DNA from: JBFLVU01 sp037444825
Lineage (GTDB): Bacteria > Acidobacteriota > UBA4820 > DSQY01
DNA: 36,570 nt
NCBI GenBank assembly: GCA_037444825.1
Contig: JBBILR010000020.1
Span: 1 to 36,570 of the forward strand
Direction: 5' to 3'
Below are positions 17,780-24,489 of this stretch, in pieces. The first letter of the stretch is position 1; the number at the start of each line of letters is the position of its first letter. Below the pieces are notes generated by a model that did not search any database, was not told the DNA's origin, and worked only from the letters and a program-made list of their open reading frames with translations. The translations under genes and the position numbers were made by a program.

Positions 17780-18964
17780 ATGGAGACGACGCCCACCCGC
17801 TTTCTCCGCGGAGCCCTCACCGTCCACCAGCCGGCCCGCGGTTTCCGCTTCGGCATCGACTCCGTGGTCCTGGCCGGCTTTTCGCGGGTGCGGGACCAAG
17901 AGCGGGTCCTGGACCTGGGAACCGGCTCCGGCATCCTCCTTCTCCTCCTCGCCGCCTGGCACCACCCGGGATCGCTGACGGGGATCGAGCGGGATCCGGA
18001 TCTCTCGGAGCTGGCCCGGCGGAACTTCCTTCAGAACGGCCTTGCGGAGCGGGCGGAGGTTCTGGAGGGGGACCTCCGGCGGGAGGAGGTCCTCCCCGAA
18101 GCCGCCTTCGACCTGGTGGTCTGCAACCCGCCGTACTTTCCCCCCCGGGCGGGAAGGGCGGCCCCCTCGGCGGGGAGGGCGGAGGCCCGCCACCAGATCA
18201 CCTTGAGCCCCGGGGAGGTCGCCCGCGCCGCCCGCCGGGCCCTGAAGGCCGAGGGTCGCCTCTGCCTCTGTTTCCCGGCCGAGGCCCTGGCCATATGGGT
18301 GGAGGCCCTCCGCGAGGCGGGCCTTCATCCCCGGCTTCTCCGGGAGGTCCGCCACGGGGAGGGGGACCCTCCCTACCTTCTCCTCCTTCAGGCCGTTGTG
18401 GCGCCTTCACCGACCCTCCGCCTGCCCCCCCTCACCCTCCGGGGCCCGGAGGGCGCCTACACTCCGGAGGTGGCCTCCTGGCTCGGCGACGGGCCGCCCG
18501 CGGGGACCCGCTTTCTCTGCGACGCCATGGTGGGCCGCCTCGCCCGGTACCTCCGCCTCCTCGGCGTGGACGCCGGCTTCGCCCGGAAGGCCGAAGACGA
18601 CTGGCTTCTCGGGGAGGCCCAGAGGACCGGGGCGGTTCTGGTCACCCGGGACCGCCCCCTGCTCCAGCGGTGCCGAAGAGGGCGCGTCCACGGCTTCGAC
18701 CCCGGCAGCGACGACCCCCGGATCCAGCTCCAGGCCTTCTGGCGCGCCTTCGGCCCCCTTCCCGCCGGGAGCCCGCCCCGGTGCGTCGCCTGCAACGCCC
18801 CCGTCCTGGAGGTAGCGCGGGAGGAGGCCCGGGGCCGCGTCCCTCCGTACACCTTCCTGACCCACCGCCGTTTCGCCGCCTGCCCCTGCTGTGGCAAACT
18901 GACGTGGGAGGGATCGCACCTGGAACGGTTTCGAAGGGACATTATTACGGGACTAGGGGCCTAG
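17780..18964 (+). CDS. Fusion: TrmN6-like methyltransferase + Mut7-C RNase domain
   Basis: 394 residues with two domains that are normally separate. Residues 1-205 are a TrmN6/YfiC-type SAM methyltransferase: FRFGIDSVVLA (22-32), SAM loop DLGTGSGIL (45-53) and the adenine N6-methylation motif NPPYF (116-120). The family methylates A37 of a tRNA. Residues 243-385 are a Mut7-C (DUF82) domain, a PIN-like predicted RNase: F-L-C-D-A-M-V-G-R-L-A-R-Y-L-R-L-L-G-V-D (245-264), LVTRDRPLL (287-295), then a zinc ribbon C335-x2-C338 ... C368-x2-C371 and WEGSH. The linker (206-242) is Pro-rich. Both domains are intact. It starts 13 nt after larB without a clear Shine-Dalgarno sequence. The last codons run into an inverted repeat at 18947-19060. 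A joint role in tRNA or rRNA modification and cleavage is inference. Confidence 0.88.
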   Translation: METTPTRFLRGALTVHQPARGFRFGIDSVVLAGFSRVRDQERVLDLGTGSGILLLLLAAWHHPGSLTGIERDPDLSELARRNFLQNGLAERAEVLEGDLRREEVLPEAAFDLVVCNPPYFPPRAGRAAPSAGRAEARHQITLSPGEVARAARRALKAEGRLCLCFPAEALAIWVEALREAGLHPRLLREVRHGEGDPPYLLLLQAVVAPSPTLRLPPLTLRGPEGAYTPEVASWLGDGPPAGTRFLCDAMVGRLARYLRLLGVDAGFARKAEDDWLLGEAQRTGAVLVTRDRPLLQRCRRGRVHGFDPGSDDPRIQLQAFWRAFGPLPAGSPPRCVACNAPVLEVAREEARGRVPPYTFLTHRRFAACPCCGKLTWEGSHLERFRRDIITGLGA

Positions 18965-19060
18965 GAAAGGAGGGGGCGAGGTAAGCCTGGCCCTCTGATC
19001 GAAGGCCCATGACCCTCTTGCTTTTCCTAGTCCCCGAGTCACCCAGTCCCGTAGTCCCCT
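18947..19060. repeat. Imperfect inverted repeat with AGTCCC direct repeats
   Basis: The left arm (18952-18970, ACTAGGGGCCTAGGAAAGG) pairs with the right arm (19021-19039) at 16 of 19 positions across a 50-nt loop. The right side continues with further AGTCCC units (19034-19060), giving a local direct repeat. The left arm includes the end and stop codon of the methyltransferase-Mut7-C gene. It may be a dispersed palindromic repeat or a transcription attenuator before pyrE. Confidence 0.55.
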
Positions 19061-19076
19061 GAAAGGCGGACAACCC

Positions 19077-19622
19077 ATGAACGACCGCGAACGGCTGAAG
19101 GAACTGTTGAAGGCCCGCTCCCTGAAGATCGGGGATTTTCTCCTCGCCTCGGGCCGCAGGAGCAAGTACTACTTCGACTCCAAGCTCACGACCCTCACCA
19201 GCGAGGGGGCCCACCTCACGGCCCGGTGCTTCCTGGAGGTGATCCGGCGCGAAGGGATTGAGGCCCAGGCCATCGGAGGGATGACCCTGGGGGCCGACCC
19301 CATCGTCTCGGCGGTGGCGGCCCTCTCCCACGTGGAAGGCCCCCCGCTGGACGCCTTCATCGTCCGCAAGGAGCCCAAGGGCCACGGCACCATGCAGTGG
19401 ATCGAGGGCCCCGTTTCCCCGGGACAGAAGGTCATCGTCGTGGACGACGTGGTGACCACCGGAGGCTCCACCCTCAAGGCCGTGGAGAGAGCCCAGGAGT
19501 TCGGCCTGGAGGTGGTGGCGGTCATGGCGCTCTTGGACCGCGAGGAGGGAGGAACCGAGACCCTCGCCGCCCGGTTCCCCTTCTACCCGGTGACCCGCCG
19601 GACCGAAATCTTTGGGGAGTGA
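19077..19622 (+). CDS. pyrE: Orotate phosphoribosyltransferase
   Basis: 181 residues. Joins orotate and PRPP to give orotidine 5'-phosphate in pyrimidine synthesis. The PRPP-binding motif VIVVDDVVTTGGST lies at about 118-131, and the flexible-loop region with RKEPKGHGT is present. ATG at 19077 is preceded by AAAGGCGGA. No other pyrimidine gene is adjacent. It converges on the SAM hydrolase gene, with a hairpin across the 42-nt gap. Confidence 0.95.
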   Translation: MNDRERLKELLKARSLKIGDFLLASGRRSKYYFDSKLTTLTSEGAHLTARCFLEVIRREGIEAQAIGGMTLGADPIVSAVAALSHVEGPPLDAFIVRKEPKGHGTMQWIEGPVSPGQKVIVVDDVVTTGGSTLKAVERAQEFGLEVVAVMALLDREEGGTETLAARFPFYPVTRRTEIFGE

Positions 19623-19646
19623 CGGGGGGGACCCTCCCGGTTCCGG

Positions 19647-19683
19647 GGAGGTCCGAGGAAAATCTCAGCCCCCCCGGACCTCC
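19647..19683. terminator. Hairpin between converging pyrE and SAM hydrolase
   Basis: GGAGGTCCG (19647-19655) and CGGACCTCC (19675-19683), a perfect 9-bp stem with a 19-nt loop. It works on either strand. The right arm lies inside the end of the SAM hydrolase gene. Confidence 0.45.
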
Positions 19684-20474
19684 ACGGGGGTTCCCCGGGA
19701 GCGGATTCCCGTGGCCTCTGCGGCGGAAGCCTCCCGGGCGGCGATTTCGAGGAGCCCCGAGGAGCCCACCAGGGCGAAGAGGGCGGCCTCCTGTCCGTAG
19801 CCGCCCGAAACCACCGGAATCTGCCGCTCCTTCAGGACCACCGTGAGGGGCCGCCCGCCCGCCGGCCCGCGCAGGGTCTCCAGCGTCTGTTGCCGCACGT
19901 TGGTGAGAAGGTTCCCGAAGCGGTCCACCGCGCAGACCTCCCCCCGGAGAACCCCGTCCTCCCCGATTTGGTCCACGGGGACCGGCAATCTCACCGGGTC
20001 CTCGACGACCTCCCCGAAGCGGGAGGAGTCGATCCCCTTGGAGAGCCACCCCGCCACCGGCGCGAAGACGTCCCGCCCGTGGAAGGTGGGGCTCACGGGG
20101 CGCCGGAAGTAGTGGTCGGCCGTGATGTGGATGACCCGGGTCACGGTTTCGTGGGCGTAGACGAAGGAAAAGATTCCGTTGTCGGGACCGATGAAGTAGC
20201 GGTCGTCGGTGACCACCAGGATGGGCCGCCGACTTCCCCCCACCCCCGGGTCCACCACGCAGAGGTGGATGGTCCAGGAGGGGAAATCCCGGTAACAGCG
20301 GTAGAGGGTGAAGGCGCCGTGAAAGACGTCGTGGGGCGGGATCTCGTGGGTGAGGTCCACGATCCGGAAGGCCGGCTGGATGGACCAGAGCACCCCTTTG
20401 AGGGTGCCCACCCACGGGTCGCCGGTGCCGAAGTCGGTCAGCAGGGTGACGAGGGGGGCCGCCTCTCCCGCCAT
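19665..20474 (-). CDS. S-adenosylmethionine hydrolase (DUF62 family)
   Basis: 269 residues, typical of the SAM hydroxide adenosyltransferase family related to fluorinase and chlorinase; it splits SAM with water to adenosine and methionine. Motifs: TDFGTGDPWVG near the N-terminus, VVDPGVGGSRRP, GPDNGIFSF, TFHGRDVFAPVA (supplying a conserved His) and DRFGNLLTNV in the C-terminal beta domain. I see no halogenase-specific loop, so hydrolase is the better call. ATG at 20474 has GAGGAGG upstream. It lies 10 nt after ccmD and is probably the last gene of the ccm operon, an unusual neighbour. Confidence 0.9.
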   Translation of the reverse strand: MAGEAAPLVTLLTDFGTGDPWVGTLKGVLWSIQPAFRIVDLTHEIPPHDVFHGAFTLYRCYRDFPSWTIHLCVVDPGVGGSRRPILVVTDDRYFIGPDNGIFSFVYAHETVTRVIHITADHYFRRPVSPTFHGRDVFAPVAGWLSKGIDSSRFGEVVEDPVRLPVPVDQIGEDGVLRGEVCAVDRFGNLLTNVRQQTLETLRGPAGGRPLTVVLKERQIPVVSGGYGQEAALFALVGSSGLLEIAAREASAAEATGIRSRGTPVEVRGG

Positions 20475-20484
20475 GGAAGCCTCC

Positions 20485-20631
20485 TCAACGCAGGCGCCGC
20501 CAGCGGAACCACAGGAAGGCCCCGTAGCCCACGAACAGCAAAGCCAGGGCCCCGTACCCCAGCGCCAGGTAGGCCCGGGTGTCGGGGGGGGCCTCCACCG
20601 GAACGCTCAGGAGGCCAAGCAAGGACCTCAC
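20485..20631 (-). CDS. ccmD: Heme exporter protein CcmD
   Basis: Only 48 residues. A short N-terminal part, one membrane helix (about 20-41, YLALGYGALALLFVGYGAFL) and a basic tail (RWRRLR), the standard CcmD design. CcmD helps release heme-loaded CcmE from CcmABC. It starts with GTG at 20631, overlapping the TGA of ccmC as GTGA, so the two are translationally coupled. Identification rests on position after ccmABC and topology more than on sequence. Confidence 0.75.
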   Translation of the reverse strand: MRSLLGLLSVPVEAPPDTRAYLALGYGALALLFVGYGAFLWFRWRRLR

Positions 20632-21284
20632 GCCCACCCCTCCCGTTCGGCCCTCCCCGCCTCCAGGAGCCCCAGCCGGGTCCGCGTGTAGGCCAGGGCC
20701 GCCCCCAGCAGGAAGACGGCCGCCAAGGAGACGAGGAAGGTCACCCGCATGGGGGGTTCCAGCACCACCTTTTTGGGGTGGACGATGGACCCCCACCAGG
20801 AAATGGCCTTGTGGACGATGGGGACGTCGAAGAAGGCCACGATGGCCAGGACGGCGGCGATCTTGGCGGTCCGGCCCTCCCCCCGGCTGAAGAGGCGGAG
20901 GAGGAAGTAGGCGCTGTAGGTGAGCCAGAGGACCAGGAAGGAGGTGAGCCGGGGTTCCCAGACCCACCACTTGCCCCACGCCGAGCGCCCCCAGATGGGT
21001 CCCGTCACCAGAACCGCCGTGATGAAGACCCATCCCACCTCCGCCGCGGCGTAGGCGAGGTGGTCGTGGAGGGGCTCCTCCTTCCAGAGGTACAGGAGGC
21101 TGAAGAGGAAAGCCAGAAAAAGGAAGACGTAGCAAACGATGGCCGAGGGCACGTGGTAGTAGAAGATCTTCTGCACCGCCCCCATCTGGATCTCCACCGG
21201 GGCGTAGAAGAAGATGAGGCCCAGCGACACGGCGTTGGCCACCCCGGCCAGGATCCAGAGAACCGTTCCGGCGCGCTTTCCCAA
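20628..21284 (-). CDS. ccmC: Heme exporter protein CcmC
   Basis: A 218-residue membrane protein with six likely helices that presents heme to CcmE in cytochrome c maturation System I. The tryptophan-rich motif W-G-K-W-W-V-W-E-P-R-L-T (103-114) has Glu where Asp is usual. Heme-ligand histidines equivalent to those of E. coli CcmC appear as H44 (FYYHVPSA) and H169 (WWGSIVH). The start is TTG at 21284 with GGAGGAG six nt upstream; the gene begins 3 nt after the ccmB stop. Confidence 0.93.
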   Translation of the reverse strand: MGKRAGTVLWILAGVANAVSLGLIFFYAPVEIQMGAVQKIFYYHVPSAIVCYVFLFLAFLFSLLYLWKEEPLHDHLAYAAAEVGWVFITAVLVTGPIWGRSAWGKWWVWEPRLTSFLVLWLTYSAYFLLRLFSRGEGRTAKIAAVLAIVAFFDVPIVHKAISWWGSIVHPKKVVLEPPMRVTFLVSLAAVFLLGAALAYTRTRLGLLEAGRAEREGWA

Positions 21285-21287
21285 GGA

Positions 21288-21962
21288 TCACTCCTCCACG
21301 GCGTACTCGAAGAGAAAGAGGGAGGCCGTGAAAAACAGGATATCAAAGAGCAGGACCAGCCTCAACCAGGGGTCCGTCCAGGAAAACCTCGGGGAGAGGG
21401 CCCTTTCCGTCAGGGTGGCCGCGGCGATGACCAGGGGGACCATCAGGGGAAAGAGCAGGATGGGGTAGAGGACCGCCCCGCCCCGGACCTGCGCCAGGAG
21501 GGCGGAGAGGAGGGTCCCCACCGCCGCGTAGCCGAAGGTGACGGCCACCCAGGCCCCCCCCAGCGCCCCGAGACCCGCCCCCGGACGGAAATCGAGGAGA
21601 ACGAAGGAGAAAAAGAGCAGGAGGGCCTCCAGAACCAACAGGAAAACGAAGTTCAACAGGAATTTCCCCGCGTAGATGGCGCTTCGGTCCGTGGGGGAGA
21701 GGAGGAGGGCCTGGAGGGTCCCGTTTTCGGTCTCTTTCCGGAAGGACCCGCCCATGAAGAGGCTCCCGGCGAAGAGGATGACCAGCCACAGGAGGCCGCC
21801 CCCCGTCTCGTTGAGGTTCACCCGCGTGGGATCCAAGGCGAAGGCGAAGAGGACCAAGGAAAGGAGGGCGAAGAGCAGGGAGGAGGCCACGTTTTCCTTC
21901 CGCCGGAGCTCCTCCCGGAAGTCCTTCTCGAAGAGAACCCAGATCACCCGGAGGGTCTTCAC
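21288..21962 (-). CDS. ccmB: Heme exporter protein CcmB
   Basis: A 224-residue membrane subunit of the CcmAB ABC transporter, with six hydrophobic segments and the family-like N-terminus (FEKDFREELRRKENVASSLLFALLSLVLF). CcmAB uses ATP to free holo-CcmE from CcmCD. The GTG start at 21962 overlaps the ccmA TGA as GTGA, indicating coupling. Confidence 0.9.
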   Translation of the reverse strand: MKTLRVIWVLFEKDFREELRRKENVASSLLFALLSLVLFAFALDPTRVNLNETGGGLLWLVILFAGSLFMGGSFRKETENGTLQALLLSPTDRSAIYAGKFLLNFVFLLVLEALLLFFSFVLLDFRPGAGLGALGGAWVAVTFGYAAVGTLLSALLAQVRGGAVLYPILLFPLMVPLVIAAATLTERALSPRFSWTDPWLRLVLLFDILFFTASLFLFEYAVEE

Positions 21963-22687
21963 CGCCCCCTCCCCTCGCCGGCCGCCTCGAAGTACCGGGC
22001 TTTCACCTCTTCCACCGTAAGGCCCGCGGCGGGCGCTTCCCAGGCGATCCGGCCGCCGGCGAGGATGGCCACCCGGTCGGCCGCCGGCAGACAGTCCTCC
22101 ACTTCGTGGGTGACGAGAAGGACGGCCCTTCGGCGGTCCTTGAGCGTCCTCAGGAGCCCCGTCAGCGTCCGGCTCCCCTCGGGATCCAGGCCGGCGTAGG
22201 GCTCGTCGAGGAGGAGGAAGGGAGGGTCCGGAAGGAGAACCCGGGCCAGCGCCAGGCGCTGTTGCATGCCCCGGGAAAAGGTGCCCGCGGGCCTCCGGCG
22301 GGCCTCCTCGAGCCCCACCTGGCGGAGGAGCCCGTTCACCCGCCGGTCGAGGTCCTCCACGCCGTAGAGCCGGCCGAAGAAGCGGAGGTTTTCCTCGGCG
22401 GTGAGGTGGCCGTACAGGAAGGACTGGTGGGACAGGTAGCCCAGTTCGGCCCGGAGCCGGATTCGGTTCTTTTCGTCGAGGGGCTCCCCCCGGTAGCGCA
22501 CCGTGCCGCGGGATGGGCGGGCCAGCGTGGAGAGAAGGCGGGTGAGCGTGGTCTTCCCCGCTCCGTTGGGACCCAGGAGGAGGGTGAGTTCCCCCGGGTG
22601 GAGCGCGAGGTCCAGCCCCTTCAGGACGGGCAGGGCGCCGAAGCGCTTCCAGAGGCCTTGGGCGGCGAGCAGGGGGAGGGCGTCCAT
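21959..22687 (-). CDS. ccmA: Heme exporter ATP-binding protein CcmA
   Basis: A 242-residue ABC ATPase. Walker A G-P-N-G-A-G-K-T (39-46), signature FSRGMQQRLALARVL, Walker B LLLDEP, and the H-loop THEVED are intact. It powers the CcmAB complex. Two in-frame ATGs exist: 22696 and 22687. The first lies inside the predicted -10 element (TAGAAT), so the second, 8 nt downstream of that element, is the likely leaderless start; neither has a Shine-Dalgarno sequence. First gene of ccmABCD plus the SAM hydrolase. The divergent neighbour is the HD-domain gene. Confidence 0.9.
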   Translation of the reverse strand: MDALPLLAAQGLWKRFGALPVLKGLDLALHPGELTLLLGPNGAGKTTLTRLLSTLARPSRGTVRYRGEPLDEKNRIRLRAELGYLSHQSFLYGHLTAEENLRFFGRLYGVEDLDRRVNGLLRQVGLEEARRRPAGTFSRGMQQRLALARVLLPDPPFLLLDEPYAGLDPEGSRTLTGLLRTLKDRRRAVLLVTHEVEDCLPAADRVAILAGGRIAWEAPAAGLTVEEVKARYFEAAGEGRGR

Positions 22688-22694
22688 CGGCGGC

Positions 22695-22723
22695 ATTCTA
22701 GAGACGGCCGGGGCCCAGGTCAA
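22695..22723 (-). promoter_or_regulatory. Promoter of ccmABCD operon
   Basis: On the minus strand TTGACC (22723-22718), a 17-nt spacer and TAGAAT (22700-22695). The -10 overlaps one ATG and ends 7 nt before the next (22687), predicting a leaderless mRNA. Confidence 0.65.
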
Positions 22724-22743
22724 ACGGCTCTTGCCGCCCCCGG

Positions 22744-22749
22744 TATAAT
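22744..22749 (+). promoter_or_regulatory. -10 element of HD-domain gene
   Basis: A perfect TATAAT 18 nt before the GTG start. The position for a -35 (22721-22726) reads CAAACG, which is poor, and overlaps the ccmA -35, so expression may need an activator or may compete with ccmA. Confidence 0.5.
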
Positions 22750-22767
22750 GGCCGCGAAGGAGCCGCC

Positions 22768-24405
22768 GTGGAACGCTTTGCCCGCCTCTCCTCCCTGCGA
22801 ATCCGCCTGGAGCGCCACCCCCATCTGAGCGCCCTGCCACGCGAGAGCTGGGCCGAGGTGGAAGAGGCCACCCGAGAGGTGCTCGCCCTCCTGGACTCGG
22901 AAGGCGATCCCGACGAGGCTTTCCTGCGGGAGGCCTTCCGGTACGGGGATGGCCTCCTTCAGCGGGGAGACGAGACGGGGGCCGAGGAGGTCTTCGAGGC
23001 GGTGGCGGCGGGGGCCGGAGGCCATCGGGAGATCGAGGGGTACGCCCGAGTCCGGCTGGCCGCCTGTCTCGTGGACGCCGGGGAGGTGGGCGAGGCCGCC
23101 GAGGCCCTCCGCCGGGCGGCCCACTCCGCCCGTAGGCTTCCCGGCGACCACCCCCTCCACGGGGCCGTGGCCGCCGTCCAGGGGCGACTGGACGTGGAGC
23201 GCAGGAGGTGGCCCCAGGCGGTGGAGGCCTTTCGCCGGGCGGCCTCCCGAAGCGGGGGGGACGCGCGAAGGACGGTCCTCTGGGAGGGGCGGACCCCCGA
23301 GGACCTGGAGGCCCTGCGCCGGACGCTGGCCGCCGACGCCCTCCAGCGGGGCGTCCGGGCGGGGGCCCTGGACCCGGCTCGCCTCGAGGAGGCGGAAGAG
23401 GAGCTGGACCGGGCCCAGGCCCTCACCGAATCCCTCGCCGTCAGGCTTCTCGTGGAACTCAACCGGATGGAGCTGGTCTGGGCACGGGGCGACCGCGCCT
23501 CCGCCCTCCGCCTCGCCCGGGGCCTCCAGGGGTTGGTGCGGGACCCGGGCTTCCCCCCGGACCTCGCCCGCGCCTACCGCCCGGCCGTCCACTGGTTTCT
23601 GGCCCTTCTGGCCCTTTCCGACGAGGACGTGGCCACGGCGCTGAAAGAGATGGCGGAGGCCTTCGAGGCCCTTCGCCCGCGACGCCGGCTGGCTCTGGAG
23701 CGGTTTCTCCTCGACGAGTTCGTGGCCCTCCTGGCTCGGGTCCACCTGAAGCGGTACGGGGGATTCCGGGAACAGGCGGTCTTCGAAAATCTCGACCGGG
23801 AAGGGGGGTGGGTCCTGCTCCTGGCGGACGCGGTGGAAGCCCGGGACCGGTACCTTCACCCGGGCCACTCCCGAAGGGTGGCGGCCCTGGCCGAGGCCCT
23901 GTTGGAGGTGGCCCCCCCGGAGGGGGCGGGACCCTCCTCGGCGCCGGGCCTCGGCCTCTCCCCCGCCGTCTTGCGCGGGGCCGCCCTCCTCCACGACGTC
24001 GGCAAACTGCGGCTGGGTTGGTCCCTCCTCCGGCGCCTGAGGCCTTTTCCCGAAGGGCTCCGCCGGCGGCTGGCCCGCCACGCCGCCGAAGGGGGCCGGA
24101 TTCTGGAGACCCTGGGGCTCTCCTGGACCGGCCGGTTGGTGGAGGAACACCACGAGAGGTGGGGAGGGACGGGCGACCCGCTGGGCGTGGAAACCCCCTC
24201 CTACCTGGGGGGCCTTCTGGCCCTGGCGGAGGATCTGGTCTCCCGCTCCTCCTCCACCTGGACCGACCCTTGCCCCCCGGCCCTGCCGGCGGTGGTGGCC
24301 GGCCTCCTGGCCTCTCCCTCCCCGGCCTTCCCCCCCGCGGCCCTGGAGGCCCTTCGCCGGCTCGCCGGGTCCGGAAGGCTGGAGCGCCTGGCCCACCCCG
24401 CCTGA
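22768..24405 (+). CDS. HD-domain protein with helical-repeat N-terminus
   Basis: 545 residues. The N-terminal 340 or so are helical, Ala/Glu/Arg-rich and TPR-like (repeated A-x-E-A-x2-A-L-R-R-A patterns). The C-terminal part is an HD phosphohydrolase domain: H-P-G-H-S-R-R-V (about 364-371), LLHDVGK with H409-D410, and HHERWGGTGDP with H461-H462. This resembles HD-GYP cyclic-di-GMP phosphodiesterases, but the GYP triplet reads G-D-P, so activity on cyclic-di-GMP is uncertain. GTG start at 22768 with AAGGAG 5 nt upstream. It is divergent from ccmA and shares a 71-nt promoter region with it. Confidence 0.8.
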   Translation: MERFARLSSLRIRLERHPHLSALPRESWAEVEEATREVLALLDSEGDPDEAFLREAFRYGDGLLQRGDETGAEEVFEAVAAGAGGHREIEGYARVRLAACLVDAGEVGEAAEALRRAAHSARRLPGDHPLHGAVAAVQGRLDVERRRWPQAVEAFRRAASRSGGDARRTVLWEGRTPEDLEALRRTLAADALQRGVRAGALDPARLEEAEEELDRAQALTESLAVRLLVELNRMELVWARGDRASALRLARGLQGLVRDPGFPPDLARAYRPAVHWFLALLALSDEDVATALKEMAEAFEALRPRRRLALERFLLDEFVALLARVHLKRYGGFREQAVFENLDREGGWVLLLADAVEARDRYLHPGHSRRVAALAEALLEVAPPEGAGPSSAPGLGLSPAVLRGAALLHDVGKLRLGWSLLRRLRPFPEGLRRRLARHAAEGGRILETLGLSWTGRLVEEHHERWGGTGDPLGVETPSYLGGLLALAEDLVSRSSSTWTDPCPPALPAVVAGLLASPSPAFPPAALEALRRLAGSGRLERLAHPA

Positions 24406-24438
24406 TCCCCCCCGGCCCTTGGACCTCCCTCGCCATTC

Positions 24439-24467
24439 TTGCGTCCCCGGGCGGGGTTTTCTATGAT
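24439..24467 (+). promoter_or_regulatory. Promoter of aroF-cysS
   Basis: TTGCGT (24439-24444), 17-nt spacer, TATGAT (24462-24467). Predicted start near 24474 gives a 16-nt leader with GGAGG at 24481-24485 before the GTG at 24490. Confidence 0.6.
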
Positions 24468-24489
24468 GGGTGTTCGCGCGGGAGGAACC

